A DNA stretch of 53,675 nt from an uncultured bacterium (GTDB lineage: Bacteria; Bacillota_I; Bacilli_A; RFN20; CAG-826): positions 1-53,675 of the forward strand of contig CASFQA010000007.1 in NCBI GenBank assembly GCA_949296775.1. Reading direction: 5' to 3'. Position 1 is the first letter of the stretch. The number at the start of each line of letters is the position of its first letter. The notes under the pieces are model-generated. The model worked only from the letters and a program-made list of their open reading frames with translations, searched no databases and was not told the origin of the DNA. Position numbers and translations under genes: made by a program. This document shows, piece by piece, positions 14,899 to 24,023 of this stretch.

Positions 14899-17282
14899 TG
14901 GTCGACCTCATTATGCCAAACGGTGATGATGGCGTTCTTTTCCAGCCACTTCTTCCCCGCCGATTGATAATCGGTGAGCAGGAAATCCCCATCGACGCTA
15001 TGGAGCAGAAGCCTAATCTGCTCGCCCTTTTCCGGCGGCAATAAGGTAAGGTCCGGCTTCTTGATGGCGGAAAGGGGGATCGGCTTGCTTATCGGGTAAT
15101 CGGCCTTCAACTGATCGGAAGCCAAAACCAATGGCCCGAAGGAGAAGGCCAGCTTATTGTTCAATTCGTAATGGCGGAAACCGGCGATGTATTCGACCTC
15201 GAGCCCGTCCTCGGCGAGGAAATCAACATAACCAGCCTGGGTGAATTCCTTTCCGTTCAGCCGCAAGCCAGAGCTCCATTCCGGGTTTCGGAACCGGAAT
15301 CTTTGCCTCCCCCGGAACTCGATCCGCCCTTTTAAAACCCGCGGGAACTCGGTAACGACCTTGAATTCGCTCTCGCCGATCTTGAACTCGCCGGGGGCGA
15401 AATAATTGACTACGCATACCCCATCGTCATCCAAATAGGAAAGCAAGGGCATCAAAGCCAACCCAGCCGCCCCGATGGCGATGCAGCAGCCATAATGGCC
15501 GCCGGAAGCGAAGGTCTTGAATCCCCCGATGCCGCGGCCCCGCGAGTTCATGTACAAGGGCGAATAGGAATCAAAAGCCATGCCCGGCATGTATTTCTGC
15601 AACTCGAAGCTATATTGCTCATTGCCTTCGAGGTTCAGCGCCCCCAGCAGGTCGTTATAGCCGGTCAATTCGACCCGATCGAGGTAAAGCGGGTCCTTGC
15701 ATAAGCCATAAAGCCGGGCGTTGAGTCTCATCCAGGTGACCCCGACGCAGGTCTCCTGCATGATGACCGAGCTGTATTCGGTCTGCTTATTCCGCGAGCC
15801 ATCGAATAGCTCATTGGTGCAGCCGGCGCAGCCGATTAGGGTAATGTCGGTCTTCATGATGGCGTCGGTGAAGTTTTTGACCGCCTGGAGATAACGCTTT
15901 TCCCCGCTCAATTCGTAATAGGCGAGCACCCCTTCGAAAAACGACATGACCTCATAGGCTTTGACCACCGGATATTGATAAGGGCATTCCTTGTCGCTTA
16001 GGGCCAACTCAATCAGGTTCGCCCCATTCACGCCGCCGCTATTGATGATATAGGTGGCGAAATCCCAATAACGGCTTTCCCCCGTCCGGCGGTAGAGCTC
16101 GACGATCGCTTCGAGGATCGAACAGCTATTGACCCCTTTCCACCAATCGGAAGTCCTGGCGATGGGCTTTTTCCCTTCCCCCTCGCCGATTGAGCGCATC
16201 ATCTCATCGACATGGCGGCAGCAGGCCTCTAAGACTTTCTTCCGGAGTTCGCCGTCTTGGCAAATGTCGTAATAATGGAGCAGTCCGGTCAGGACGTATT
16301 TCCGCCCCCAGACATCCCAGCCTTTTAAGTCCTCGCCTTCGACGTAGGAGGAAATCCGCCCCGACTCCTCTTGTCGGGATAAAAGATCAAGGACCGCTTC
16401 GGTCAGGATATCGTAAAGCTCTAGGTCGTGCCGATAGGCGTAGATCAAGCAGGCGCCGCGCATCAATTTGCCAAAATACTCGCATCGCCATCCCTCGTCC
16501 TCTTGGTCCTCTTTGGTTGAAAAAACCTCGCAGAACTTATGCCAATGCTCGCGATTTTTCAATTGATTGCCCAAAACGAAAGAAACGGAATCGTCGAGTA
16601 TCCCTTTTAACGCCAACCCGCTTACCCGGCAATCGGGCCGGAAAAGCAGCCGGGTCAAGTCAGCGAATTCTTTCAAGTCATAGTCAGCGGAACGAAGGGT
16701 CGCGGCATAACCGATCGCCGCCGTCCCCATCCTAGCCGCCTTAGCCGCCATAAGCCCCGCCTCGGCGTCCTCCACCACCAAGCAGCGTTCCGGTCTCGCA
16801 TCGATCCGTTTCGCCGCAAGCAAGAAAACCTCTGGGTCGGGTTTGCTCTTGCTTAGGTCGTTCCCATCGACCACCGCGTCGAAAAAGGTCGACAACCCGA
16901 GGCGTTCTAGGATATAGCGAGTGTTTTTCGAAGAGGAGCCGATCGCTAGTTTGAATCCCCGTTTCCGGAGGGTGAGCATTGTCTTCATTACCGCCGGGTC
17001 GAGGTCTTTTGGGGTCAGTTCCTCCAGATAGCTTCGATAAAGGTTGTTTTTCTCCTCGGCCAAGGCCTTTTTCTCGTCTTCGGAATAGGAAACCTCTGAT
17101 TTCTCCAAGACGATATCGAGGCTTTCCATCCGCGAGACCCCGCGCAAGCGCTCATTGATATGCTCGTCGAAATATATCCCCAGATGATCGGCCAAGGTTT
17201 TCCAAGCCCGGTAATGAAAACGGTCGGTCGAGACGATGACCCCGTCCAAATCGAAGATAATTGCTTGATAATTCATATTCAA
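14895..17282 (-). CDS. Fusion of a HAD beta-phosphoglucomutase-like domain with a GH127 beta-L-arabinofuranosidase-like domain
   Basis: A 795-residue cytoplasmic protein. Residues 1-210 are a complete HAD-IA domain: FDLDGVI (nucleophile D11, D13), GSSS (115-118), SKSKPDP (K147), VVEDAEAG (E171, D172). The cap region and the Arg/Ser pattern fit the beta-phosphoglucomutase/sugar-phosphatase branch. Residues about 260-795 resemble GH127 (DUF1680): all four zinc/nucleophile positions are present as E510 and C512 in QETC and C599-C600 in GGHYGCC, with YLDRVELTGYNDLLGALNLEG between them. GH127 enzymes release beta-L-arabinofuranose using a cysteine nucleophile. No frameshift or internal start suggests two genes. 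The fusion is unusual. Confidence 0.85.
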   Translation of the reverse strand: MNMNYQAIIFDLDGVIVSTDRFHYRAWKTLADHLGIYFDEHINERLRGVSRMESLDIVLEKSEVSYSEDEKKALAEEKNNLYRSYLEELTPKDLDPAVMKTMLTLRKRGFKLAIGSSSKNTRYILERLGLSTFFDAVVDGNDLSKSKPDPEVFLLAAKRIDARPERCLVVEDAEAGLMAAKAARMGTAAIGYAATLRSADYDLKEFADLTRLLFRPDCRVSGLALKGILDDSVSFVLGNQLKNREHWHKFCEVFSTKEDQEDEGWRCEYFGKLMRGACLIYAYRHDLELYDILTEAVLDLLSRQEESGRISSYVEGEDLKGWDVWGRKYVLTGLLHYYDICQDGELRKKVLEACCRHVDEMMRSIGEGEGKKPIARTSDWWKGVNSCSILEAIVELYRRTGESRYWDFATYIINSGGVNGANLIELALSDKECPYQYPVVKAYEVMSFFEGVLAYYELSGEKRYLQAVKNFTDAIMKTDITLIGCAGCTNELFDGSRNKQTEYSSVIMQETCVGVTWMRLNARLYGLCKDPLYLDRVELTGYNDLLGALNLEGNEQYSFELQKYMPGMAFDSYSPLYMNSRGRGIGGFKTFASGGHYGCCIAIGAAGLALMPLLSYLDDDGVCVVNYFAPGEFKIGESEFKVVTEFPRVLKGRIEFRGRQRFRFRNPEWSSGLRLNGKEFTQAGYVDFLAEDGLEVEYIAGFRHYELNNKLAFSFGPLVLASDQLKADYPISKPIPLSAIKKPDLTLLPPEKGEQIRLLLHSVDGDFLLTDYQSAGKKWLEKNAIITVWHNEVDH

Positions 17283-18412
17283 TCAACCCCTTTTTCCTTG
17301 ATGGTGGTATAAGTGCATAAATCAGATAAGGCGCGCCGCTTAGGCTTATCGAAGCAAAGCAGCAGCAATGAACAAAGCGGGATCAGCAAGGCGAAGATAT
17401 CAACCATGTAGAAGCTGACGCCGCCGAAAAGCGGGACCTGGAGGAAGTAACTGGCGTATTGCCCATAGAGCAAAAGGATGAGCAAGGCCAAATTGGCGAA
17501 TCCGCAAAAGAAGAGGAAGACCGAGCGAGCGAGCAGCTGATACCACCTGGCTTTGGTACCCGCTCCGCTTAAGCAGACCCCGGAAAGCAAAAGCAAAGAG
17601 ATCGTCCGTCCATGGCAAAGCAAAGGCAGAACGAAGTAATAGGCAAGGCAGGCGAAAGCAAAGCTCAAGGTCAATTCAGCGATTTTTATTCGGACCAAAC
17701 TAGCCCGGGTATCCTCAAAGGAAGAATATAGCTCGATCAATGGGCCGTAATGTTCCGTCAGGTCCTCCCGCGCCTCCCGTAGACATGATAAGAAAGCGGA
17801 ATGGAGCGAGGAATAGATCGCGTTGACCCCCTCGCCTTCATATTCCCCTTTCGAATCGTGATGGGAGATCAAATCGTCGAGGAGCAAGGCGACTTCCCGC
17901 TTCAATAACGGGAACTCCGCGAACTTTTCTTGCTGACCGAAGCGCTCGGCGAGGTAGGATAAACCGGAAGAAGCGGAGTCGAAATCCTCGGCATGCTGAG
18001 GCTTGAAGACGGAGTAATAATAGAGGATCGAACGGGGATTATCGTCGAGGTCGGGATAAATATACTCGCCCTCATACTCGCTTATATCCCCCACTTCGCC
18101 CTCTAAGGAAGTGAGGACTAAGGAATAGACGAAGTCCTCCCCGACCTTGGCGTCGTCTTCGACCTCCCCATCTTCATATTGGAGGAGAGAAGCCTCGACG
18201 AAGGTCTGCTCGATCTGCTTTGAATAAGAGGAAAGCCGTCCGCTGACCGCGCCGACCGAACCGCTTTTGGCAAACAAGGGATCGAGGCAAAGGAAAAGCA
18301 GAAGGCTAAGCAGAAGCGTAACCAAACCGTCGATCAAATAGGCGACGATCCGTTTACTGATCGAGAAAGCGGGATTGAATTGATAGACGCTGTCAAGAAC
18401 GGGCTGTTTCAT
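17279..18412 (-). CDS. RDD-family membrane protein with a large extracytoplasmic insertion
   Basis: A 377-residue membrane protein. ISKRIVAYLIDGLVTLLLSLLLFL is a typical first RDD segment (Arg and Asp in the first helix), and the C-terminal KPKRRALSDLCTYTTI matches the end of the RDD fold. Between the first helix and the next (about 245) lies a roughly 200-residue hydrophilic, acidic segment likely to be outside the cell. Four membrane helices are likely in total. RDD proteins are poorly understood, and some are linked to ion or solute transport. It sits inside the sugar operon directly between the permease and the HAD-GH127 gene, so a role in uptake or in handling the substrate is an inference. 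Confidence 0.7.
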   Translation of the reverse strand: MKQPVLDSVYQFNPAFSISKRIVAYLIDGLVTLLLSLLLFLCLDPLFAKSGSVGAVSGRLSSYSKQIEQTFVEASLLQYEDGEVEDDAKVGEDFVYSLVLTSLEGEVGDISEYEGEYIYPDLDDNPRSILYYYSVFKPQHAEDFDSASSGLSYLAERFGQQEKFAEFPLLKREVALLLDDLISHHDSKGEYEGEGVNAIYSSLHSAFLSCLREAREDLTEHYGPLIELYSSFEDTRASLVRIKIAELTLSFAFACLAYYFVLPLLCHGRTISLLLLSGVCLSGAGTKARWYQLLARSVFLFFCGFANLALLILLLYGQYASYFLQVPLFGGVSFYMVDIFALLIPLCSLLLLCFDKPKRRALSDLCTYTTIKEKGVD

Positions 18413-18415
18413 AAG

Positions 18416-19366
18416 CTATTCCTTCCCGCCGCCGACCGAGATGCCCTCGATGAAGAATCGCTGGAAAATGACGTAGACGATGATCAAGGGTATCAAGGCG
18501 ATTAGACAGGAAGCGCAGACTTGGCCTTGCTGGCCATAGAAAATGCGGAGCTCGGTGACGACGAGCTGGAGGGTATAGTTCTTCGGATCGTCGCTTAAAT
18601 AAAGCAACGGACCCATATAGTTGTTGTAGCCGCCGACGAAACCGAAGATGAATTGGGCGATGAAGGCCGGGAAGGCCTGAGGCAAAACGATCTGGAGGAA
18701 GATTCTCATTGGCCCAAGGCGGTCGATCTTCGCCGCCTCGATGGTCTCATCGGGAATCGAGGCCATGTAGGAACGGAGGAAGAAGATGGTCGTCGCCCCG
18801 CCGAAGAGGCCGGGGATGATGATCGGGAGCCAGGAATGGGTCCAACCCAACGATTCGTAATAAAGAAGGGAGGGGATGGTCATAGTCGTCATCGGGATCA
18901 TCATGGTGGCTAACTCGAGCATGAAGATGGCTTCCTTCCCCTTGAAGCGGATCTTCGAATAGCAATAAGCGGCGAGCCCCGAGACGAATAGCGACACCGT
19001 GGTCGTCAAAAGGGTCGACCATAAGGTATTGAAGAAACCATGGAGGATCGGGATGCCGATATCATCCGATAACAAGTTGTCGGTGGTGACGAAGGGGAGG
19101 AAAGATTCAAAGGTGATTTCCTCCGGCCACCAGATGAAAGTCATCGACCCCATCAATTCCTGGTATGGGGTGATGGCGGTCACGAAGAGGACGTAGAAAG
19201 GCAAGAGCAGGCAGACGGCGTAGAAAAGCAAGATCGCGAAGACGATGATTTTGCCCACCAAATTCGTGGTCTTGCGCCGCCGCCTTTCCCGGACTTCCTC
19301 AAAAGTCGGGACCCGGGCGGAGACGGAATGGATCGAACGGTCGATCGTCGAGATGAATGGCTTCAT
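18416..19366 (-). CDS. ABC sugar transporter permease, MalG/CUT1 type
   Basis: A 316-residue inner-membrane subunit. Six membrane segments are expected, the first at about 35-60 (IIVFAILLFYAVCLLLPFYVLF). The cytoplasmic EAA loop that contacts the ATPase is ETIEAAKIDRLGPMRIFLQI followed by VLPQAFPA. It pairs with the MalF-type permease encoded just upstream (4-base overlap), with the binding protein and the MsmK-like ATPase of the same operon. Sequence does not reveal the sugar imported; operon context suggests arabinose/rhamnose-containing oligosaccharides. Confidence 0.92.
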   Translation of the reverse strand: MKPFISTIDRSIHSVSARVPTFEEVRERRRRKTTNLVGKIIVFAILLFYAVCLLLPFYVLFVTAITPYQELMGSMTFIWWPEEITFESFLPFVTTDNLLSDDIGIPILHGFFNTLWSTLLTTTVSLFVSGLAAYCYSKIRFKGKEAIFMLELATMMIPMTTMTIPSLLYYESLGWTHSWLPIIIPGLFGGATTIFFLRSYMASIPDETIEAAKIDRLGPMRIFLQIVLPQAFPAFIAQFIFGFVGGYNNYMGPLLYLSDDPKNYTLQLVVTELRIFYGQQGQVCASCLIALIPLIIVYVIFQRFFIEGISVGGGKE

Positions 19367-20316
19367 ACGTTAACCCACTTCTTTCGTAACCGGTAATTGA
19401 TTAGCGAGAGCGCTAAGATGATGATGAAGAGGACCCAGGAGGCGACCGAGGCGGCCGGGATGTTGAAGTAGAGGGTGCCTTCTTTGTAGATATAGAAGAC
19501 GGTGGTCAAGCCGATGTCGCTCGGCCCAGCGGTCCCCGTCCAGGCCGAACTCGACCACGAGGCGAAGAGCTTGGCGATGTCGAAGGTCTGAAGCCCAGCG
19601 ATGATCCCGGCCATAAGGAGGAAGAAGGTGGTCGGGGCGATCGAGGGGAAGGAGATATGCCAGAATTTCTTCCAGGCCGACGCCCCATCGATGTCGCTGG
19701 CTTCGTATAAGGAGGGGTTGACCGCGTCGAAGGCGGCTTTGTACATGACGATCCCATAACCCGGGGCTTGCCAGATGGTGGTGATCATGATGGCCGCCAC
19801 GTAGGCCACTGGGTCGCTGGTCCAAGAGACCCGGGCCGATTCCCCGAATAGGGAGACGAGGAAGGAATTGATGATCCCGTAATTCGGGTCGAACATCGTC
19901 ATCCACATGTAGGCGGTGGCGACGCTAGAGCAGATATAGGGGATGAAGAAGATGATTTGGAAGATCTTCCGCCCCTTCGGCTTCTTCGAGAGAAGGAAGG
20001 AGATGAACAGGGCGATGAAGAGGGATATGAATTGGCTCGATGCCAATAGCAAGGTCACGGCGATGGATTTGTAGAAGGTGGCGTCGCTTAGGACCACTTT
20101 GAAGTTCTCGAAGCTGTTCCAACTCATCGACTCGAGGTCGTAATACTCCATGCTGTTGAACATCGAGATGAAGGAGATGGCCAAAGGGACGAGGGAGAAG
20201 AGCAGGAACCCGATAAGGGGGATGGCGACACAGGTATAGGCGAAGGCCTTCTCGTAGCTGAACTTCTTTTTCCGCGGCAAATCCAAGGAGACGGCGGAGG
20301 CGAAGCGTTTCATCAT
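19363..20316 (-). CDS. ABC sugar transporter permease, MalF/UgpA type
   Basis: A 317-residue inner-membrane subunit. The first helix is AYTCVAIPLIGFLLFSLVPLAISF. The EAA motif is NPSLYEASDIDGASAWKKFW followed by HISFPSIAP. It should form the heterodimeric channel with the following permease. Its start overlaps the stop of the binding-protein gene by four bases, which fits coupled production of the transporter. Confidence 0.92.
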   Translation of the reverse strand: MMKRFASAVSLDLPRKKKFSYEKAFAYTCVAIPLIGFLLFSLVPLAISFISMFNSMEYYDLESMSWNSFENFKVVLSDATFYKSIAVTLLLASSQFISLFIALFISFLLSKKPKGRKIFQIIFFIPYICSSVATAYMWMTMFDPNYGIINSFLVSLFGESARVSWTSDPVAYVAAIMITTIWQAPGYGIVMYKAAFDAVNPSLYEASDIDGASAWKKFWHISFPSIAPTTFFLLMAGIIAGLQTFDIAKLFASWSSSAWTGTAGPSDIGLTTVFYIYKEGTLYFNIPAASVASWVLFIIILALSLINYRLRKKWVNV

Positions 20317-22151
20317 TCTTTCCCGTGAAGCTTGAAGTCATACCCGGAAAGGATCGAATCGGTCCGTTCCTGCTGGTTGGCGAAGAACTGCTCGAGGGTG
20401 ATTTCCCCGTTACGGACGTCGGTATTGAGCTCATCGGCCCAAACGTTGATCCATTCCCCGTCTTCGAAGTAGGACCAGTCGCCGATTTCGCATTCCTCCG
20501 ACATGATGGAAATGGCCTCGTAATTGGCGCATTTCTTGTTTTCCTTGCCGGTGAATTCCGCGCTTAAGGCGAATTCGCTGTCGGTCGGGATGCCGGCATC
20601 GACGCCGGCGAAATAGGATTGCCCTTCCTTCGAGGTTAGGAACTGAAGGAACTTCCAAGCCGCTTCCTTATGGGAGGAATTGCCCGGGATGGCCCAGCCG
20701 ATGTTGATCGAGGAGGCCCCAAGCTTCCCGACGATCGGGGTGTCGTTGACTTTCTTTACCTCCCCGGAGAAGACGCCGCCGTCTTGATAGTTCTTCCCGA
20801 TGACCTTCATCGTCTTGGTCGGGTCGGGGTCTTCGCCCTCGAACTCGCGATAGGTGTACATCACCGCGGCGTCCCACTTGGTCTTGTTGACCAAGGAGGT
20901 GTAGATCGTATCCATCGCGTTGGCCCCTTCGACTAGCATCGCCACCTCACCCGAGGTGAAGTAGGTGATTTTCGAATTGTTGTTGAGGGTCGCCGGGGAT
21001 GGGGAGATGCCATAGCCGACGAAATCGGCGTCGACCGGGACGTCTTTGGTCTGCGAAAGGGCGCAGAACTCGCGGAACTGCTCGTATTGGGAGGGCAATT
21101 CGTAGAGGCGGCCCATGATGTCGCTAGTCGGATTATCGATAACGTAGTTCCGATCGCGGTAAGTCAAGATATCGCCGGCTTTATAGGCGTGGTTATTGAC
21201 CGTCACGTCATTGACGACGAGGTAATTCGGCTCCTTGTCGCCAAGGGTGAACTTGTATTGGCCGAGGGCCTCATCGTATTTGACGCAGTCGCCGCCGACG
21301 GCCCAGCCGTGGGAGAACCACCACTCATTGAGCACCCCGTATAAAGAGGGGGAGGCGGCGTTATAGGAACGGGTGAAGTACTTGCTTAGGGTGTTGAGCT
21401 CAAGGAAGCTCATCGGGATAAGGTTGTTGAACACCTTGACCACATCCTCGCCTTGGAGGTTCTTCGAGCTCTTAAGCCCGGACTTCGGGGCGGCTTCCAC
21501 GGTGTATTCGGCATAGCCACGGGGGGCGAAGCTGGTTCCGTTCGTCGCGTTATAAGCCTCGAGCTTATCCTCCGCGACCGAGATGATGTTGATGTTATTG
21601 GCCTCAAAATAGCTTTGGTTGTAATAAAGGACCGAGGCATTGCTCAACAAAGGCAAAGCATATAGGTCCTCACCCGCCCCCGCCTCTTTGGTCGCGGCGT
21701 TGAAGCGGAACCGGTCGATGTTCCCGCTGGAGTAATTGGCTTCATCGAAATAAGGGTTGCCGTTTTCGTCCTTGGTATAGGTCGATGGGTCGTCGACGTA
21801 ATCTTGGAGGTTGGTGTAGAACCCTTGGGCGGCGTTATTGAACATGTACCGGTCGTTGACCCCGAGGACGTCGACGGTCCCGACCGAGGATTTGCAGAAG
21901 CTGATATGGTTGTTGGAGAGGTCGCTTTTTGGCGAGAACTTGACGTAGACCCCGTCTTTTAAACCCTGCCCGGCGTTATAGGCGTTGACCGCCGCTTCAT
22001 AGCCTTCGGAGTTGTATTGGTCGACGGTTCCCCAGAAAGTGATGCGTTCCGCTCCCTCGGGGATCGAGTCGTCGCTCGGCCCGCAGGAGGCTAAGCCCCC
22101 GATGCCTCCGACGATGGCCAGCAATCCGGGGAGGATGATTGATTTCTTCAT
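20313..22151 (-). CDS. Extracellular sugar-binding lipoprotein of the ABC importer
   Basis: A 612-residue solute-binding protein, longer than the usual 420-450 residues of this family. The signal peptide ends in a lipobox (GGLASC, C23). The mature part starts ITFWGTVDQYNSEGYEAAVNAYN, as in family-1 binding proteins. DLYALPLLSNASVLYYN and INIGWAIPGNSSHKEAAWKFLQFLTSKEGQ are typical ligand-cleft and C-terminal blocks. The extra length lies in the middle (about 230-380) and could enlarge the site for a big oligosaccharide (inference). Ribosome site AGAAGG precedes the ATG. Confidence 0.9.
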   Translation of the reverse strand: MKKSIILPGLLAIVGGIGGLASCGPSDDSIPEGAERITFWGTVDQYNSEGYEAAVNAYNAGQGLKDGVYVKFSPKSDLSNNHISFCKSSVGTVDVLGVNDRYMFNNAAQGFYTNLQDYVDDPSTYTKDENGNPYFDEANYSSGNIDRFRFNAATKEAGAGEDLYALPLLSNASVLYYNQSYFEANNINIISVAEDKLEAYNATNGTSFAPRGYAEYTVEAAPKSGLKSSKNLQGEDVVKVFNNLIPMSFLELNTLSKYFTRSYNAASPSLYGVLNEWWFSHGWAVGGDCVKYDEALGQYKFTLGDKEPNYLVVNDVTVNNHAYKAGDILTYRDRNYVIDNPTSDIMGRLYELPSQYEQFREFCALSQTKDVPVDADFVGYGISPSPATLNNNSKITYFTSGEVAMLVEGANAMDTIYTSLVNKTKWDAAVMYTYREFEGEDPDPTKTMKVIGKNYQDGGVFSGEVKKVNDTPIVGKLGASSINIGWAIPGNSSHKEAAWKFLQFLTSKEGQSYFAGVDAGIPTDSEFALSAEFTGKENKKCANYEAISIMSEECEIGDWSYFEDGEWINVWADELNTDVRNGEITLEQFFANQQERTDSILSGYDFKLHGKE

Positions 22152-22163
22152 AATGTTTTCCTT

Positions 22164-24011
22164 CTATTCATTGATCGTTTGGGTCGACTCGGCGTCGAAG
22201 AGGTAGATCTTGGCCTCATCGAGCCCGATGGCGATGGAATCGCCGACTTTGATGTCGGGGCGATAGCCCAGCTTGAGGATGATGTCCTCCCCGGAAGGGG
22301 AAGTGGCGTAGACGTTGGTCTCGTTGCCGAGCAGCTCGAGGTTATTGACCGCGCAGGGGATCCCCTTCCCATCCTCGGACAGCAAGAGGTTCTCGGCCCT
22401 TATCCCGACCTTGACGGCGTGCTCTTTCCCATCGGCGTATTCCTTCTTTATCTTCTTAAGCGCGGACAAGGGGTAGGTTTGGGCGGCGCCGCTTCGGAAA
22501 AGGAGGGTCGCTTTGTTGGCCTTGATGGTGAGCTTGGCGTCGAAGATGTTCATCCGCGGAGTGCCGATGAAGCCGGCGACGAAGAGGTTGGATGGATGGT
22601 CGAAGAGGTTGACCGGGGTGTCGATCTGTTGGACGACCCCGTCTTTCATGACGACGATCCGGGTCCCCATGGTCATGGCCTCGGTCTGATCGTGGGTGAC
22701 GTAGATGAAGGTGGTCTTCAGCCGTTTATGGAGCTTGACGATCTCCGACCGCATCGAGGTCCGGAGTTTGGCGTCGAGGTTGGAGAGAGGCTCGTCGAGG
22801 AGGAAGACCTTCGGCTCCCGGACGATGGCCCGCCCGAGGGCGACCCGTTGACGCTGGCCGCCGGACATCTCCCGCGGCTTGCGGTAGAGGATCTTCTTGA
22901 TATCGAGGATCTCGGCCGCCTGCATGACCCGGGAATTGATCTCGGCCTTGCTGTAACGCCGGGTATGGAACACCGGCTGAGGCTCTTTCTCCAGATAAGC
23001 GATCCGCTCGGCGATTCGGGTTAGGTTCGATTCGATCGATTCCTTCCGCTTGGCGAGGATTTCAAGCTCGGATTGGTAACGGGCGATCATCTCCTCGGTC
23101 CATTCCTTCTGCGAGGCCAAGGCTAGATTCCCCGCGGGATCAGCAAGCTTACTAAGCTCAGCCTTCAGTTTGGCGAGCTCGGCCTCATCCTGGGTTTTGA
23201 TCTTCTCGTCCCCGGAGGCCAATTTCTGATAATAGAGCTGGCTTTGGCGGAGTTTTTTGATCTGCTTGAGGTCAATCGCCTTCTTTTGGTAAGGCCGCAG
23301 CGTCTCCTCGGTCTTGGCGATTTTCTCAGCCAAGGTGGCGATGCATCGTTTGTCGGAGGCGATGTCGGTTTGGAGTTTGCCAATCTCGAGGGAATTCCGC
23401 TCGATGGCCTGGCGGAGGGCGACCGCCCTCCCTTCGAGCTTCGCCGTCTTCTCCCTTAAGGAATTAAGGTCGGTGGCGGTGTCCTTGACGTGCTGGAGCT
23501 TGTCGGCGATTTCCTCCAACGCTTTGCCATAGGCCCCATTTTGCCGATCGAGCGCTTCGACCCTTTTTTCGGCGCTGACGATCTTTTTGTTGAGGGTATC
23601 CATCGAACGGCGGTCGCCTTTTATTTGCTCAAGGCCGATTTGCACTTCCTGACAATCCTCGTAGGTCGGGGCCTCGAGCCGTTGCAAAGATAGGCCGAAC
23701 GAGATGTTCTTATAAGCCGTCATATGCGGATAGAGGGCATAGTTTTGGAACACCATGGCGATGTTCCGGTCCTTCGCCGGGACGTCATTGACGTAGACCC
23801 CGTCGATGTAGAGGTCGCCCGAGGAGATGTCCTCGAGGCCGGCGACCATCCGAAGGGTCGTCGATTTCCCGCATCCAGAGGGCCCAACGAAGACGATGAA
23901 TTCCTCGTCGCGGATGTCGATTGAGAGGTCTTTGACCGCCAGAAATCCCCGTTTCCTCTTCTCTTGGCCTTCGTAGACCTTGCAGATGTTCTTCAGCGTT
24001 ACTTCTGCCAC
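22164..24011 (-). CDS. MsmK/UgpC-type sugar ABC transporter ATPase with a coiled-coil insertion
   Basis: A 615-residue cytoplasmic ATPase that powers the neighbouring permeases. Walker A GPSGCGKST (43-51), Q-loop Q89 (VFQNYALYPHMT), signature MSGGQRQR (382-389), Walker B FLLDEP (403-408), H-loop H440, and a C-terminal TOBE/OB regulatory domain (MNIFDAKLT, VKVGIRAENLLL). Family members are about 370 residues. Here about 240 residues (about 112-350), rich in Lys/Glu/Ala heptads, are inserted between the Q-loop helix and the KAEINSRVMQAAEILDI helix, predicting a long antiparallel coiled coil. Comparable large insertions are known in mycoplasma UgpC homologues. The start is GTG with a GGAG ribosome site. 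Confidence 0.93.
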   Translation of the reverse strand: MAEVTLKNICKVYEGQEKRKRGFLAVKDLSIDIRDEEFIVFVGPSGCGKSTTLRMVAGLEDISSGDLYIDGVYVNDVPAKDRNIAMVFQNYALYPHMTAYKNISFGLSLQRLEAPTYEDCQEVQIGLEQIKGDRRSMDTLNKKIVSAEKRVEALDRQNGAYGKALEEIADKLQHVKDTATDLNSLREKTAKLEGRAVALRQAIERNSLEIGKLQTDIASDKRCIATLAEKIAKTEETLRPYQKKAIDLKQIKKLRQSQLYYQKLASGDEKIKTQDEAELAKLKAELSKLADPAGNLALASQKEWTEEMIARYQSELEILAKRKESIESNLTRIAERIAYLEKEPQPVFHTRRYSKAEINSRVMQAAEILDIKKILYRKPREMSGGQRQRVALGRAIVREPKVFLLDEPLSNLDAKLRTSMRSEIVKLHKRLKTTFIYVTHDQTEAMTMGTRIVVMKDGVVQQIDTPVNLFDHPSNLFVAGFIGTPRMNIFDAKLTIKANKATLLFRSGAAQTYPLSALKKIKKEYADGKEHAVKVGIRAENLLLSEDGKGIPCAVNNLELLGNETNVYATSPSGEDIILKLGYRPDIKVGDSIAIGLDEAKIYLFDAESTQTINE

Positions 24012-24023
24012 CTTTGTTCTCCT

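Noticed and set aside
22179-23024. 281-codon open frame opposite the ABC ATPase
   Set aside because: Composed of Asp/Gly/Val-rich sequence typical of antisense to a real gene; no ribosome site or domain, while the minus-strand frame has all ABC motifs.
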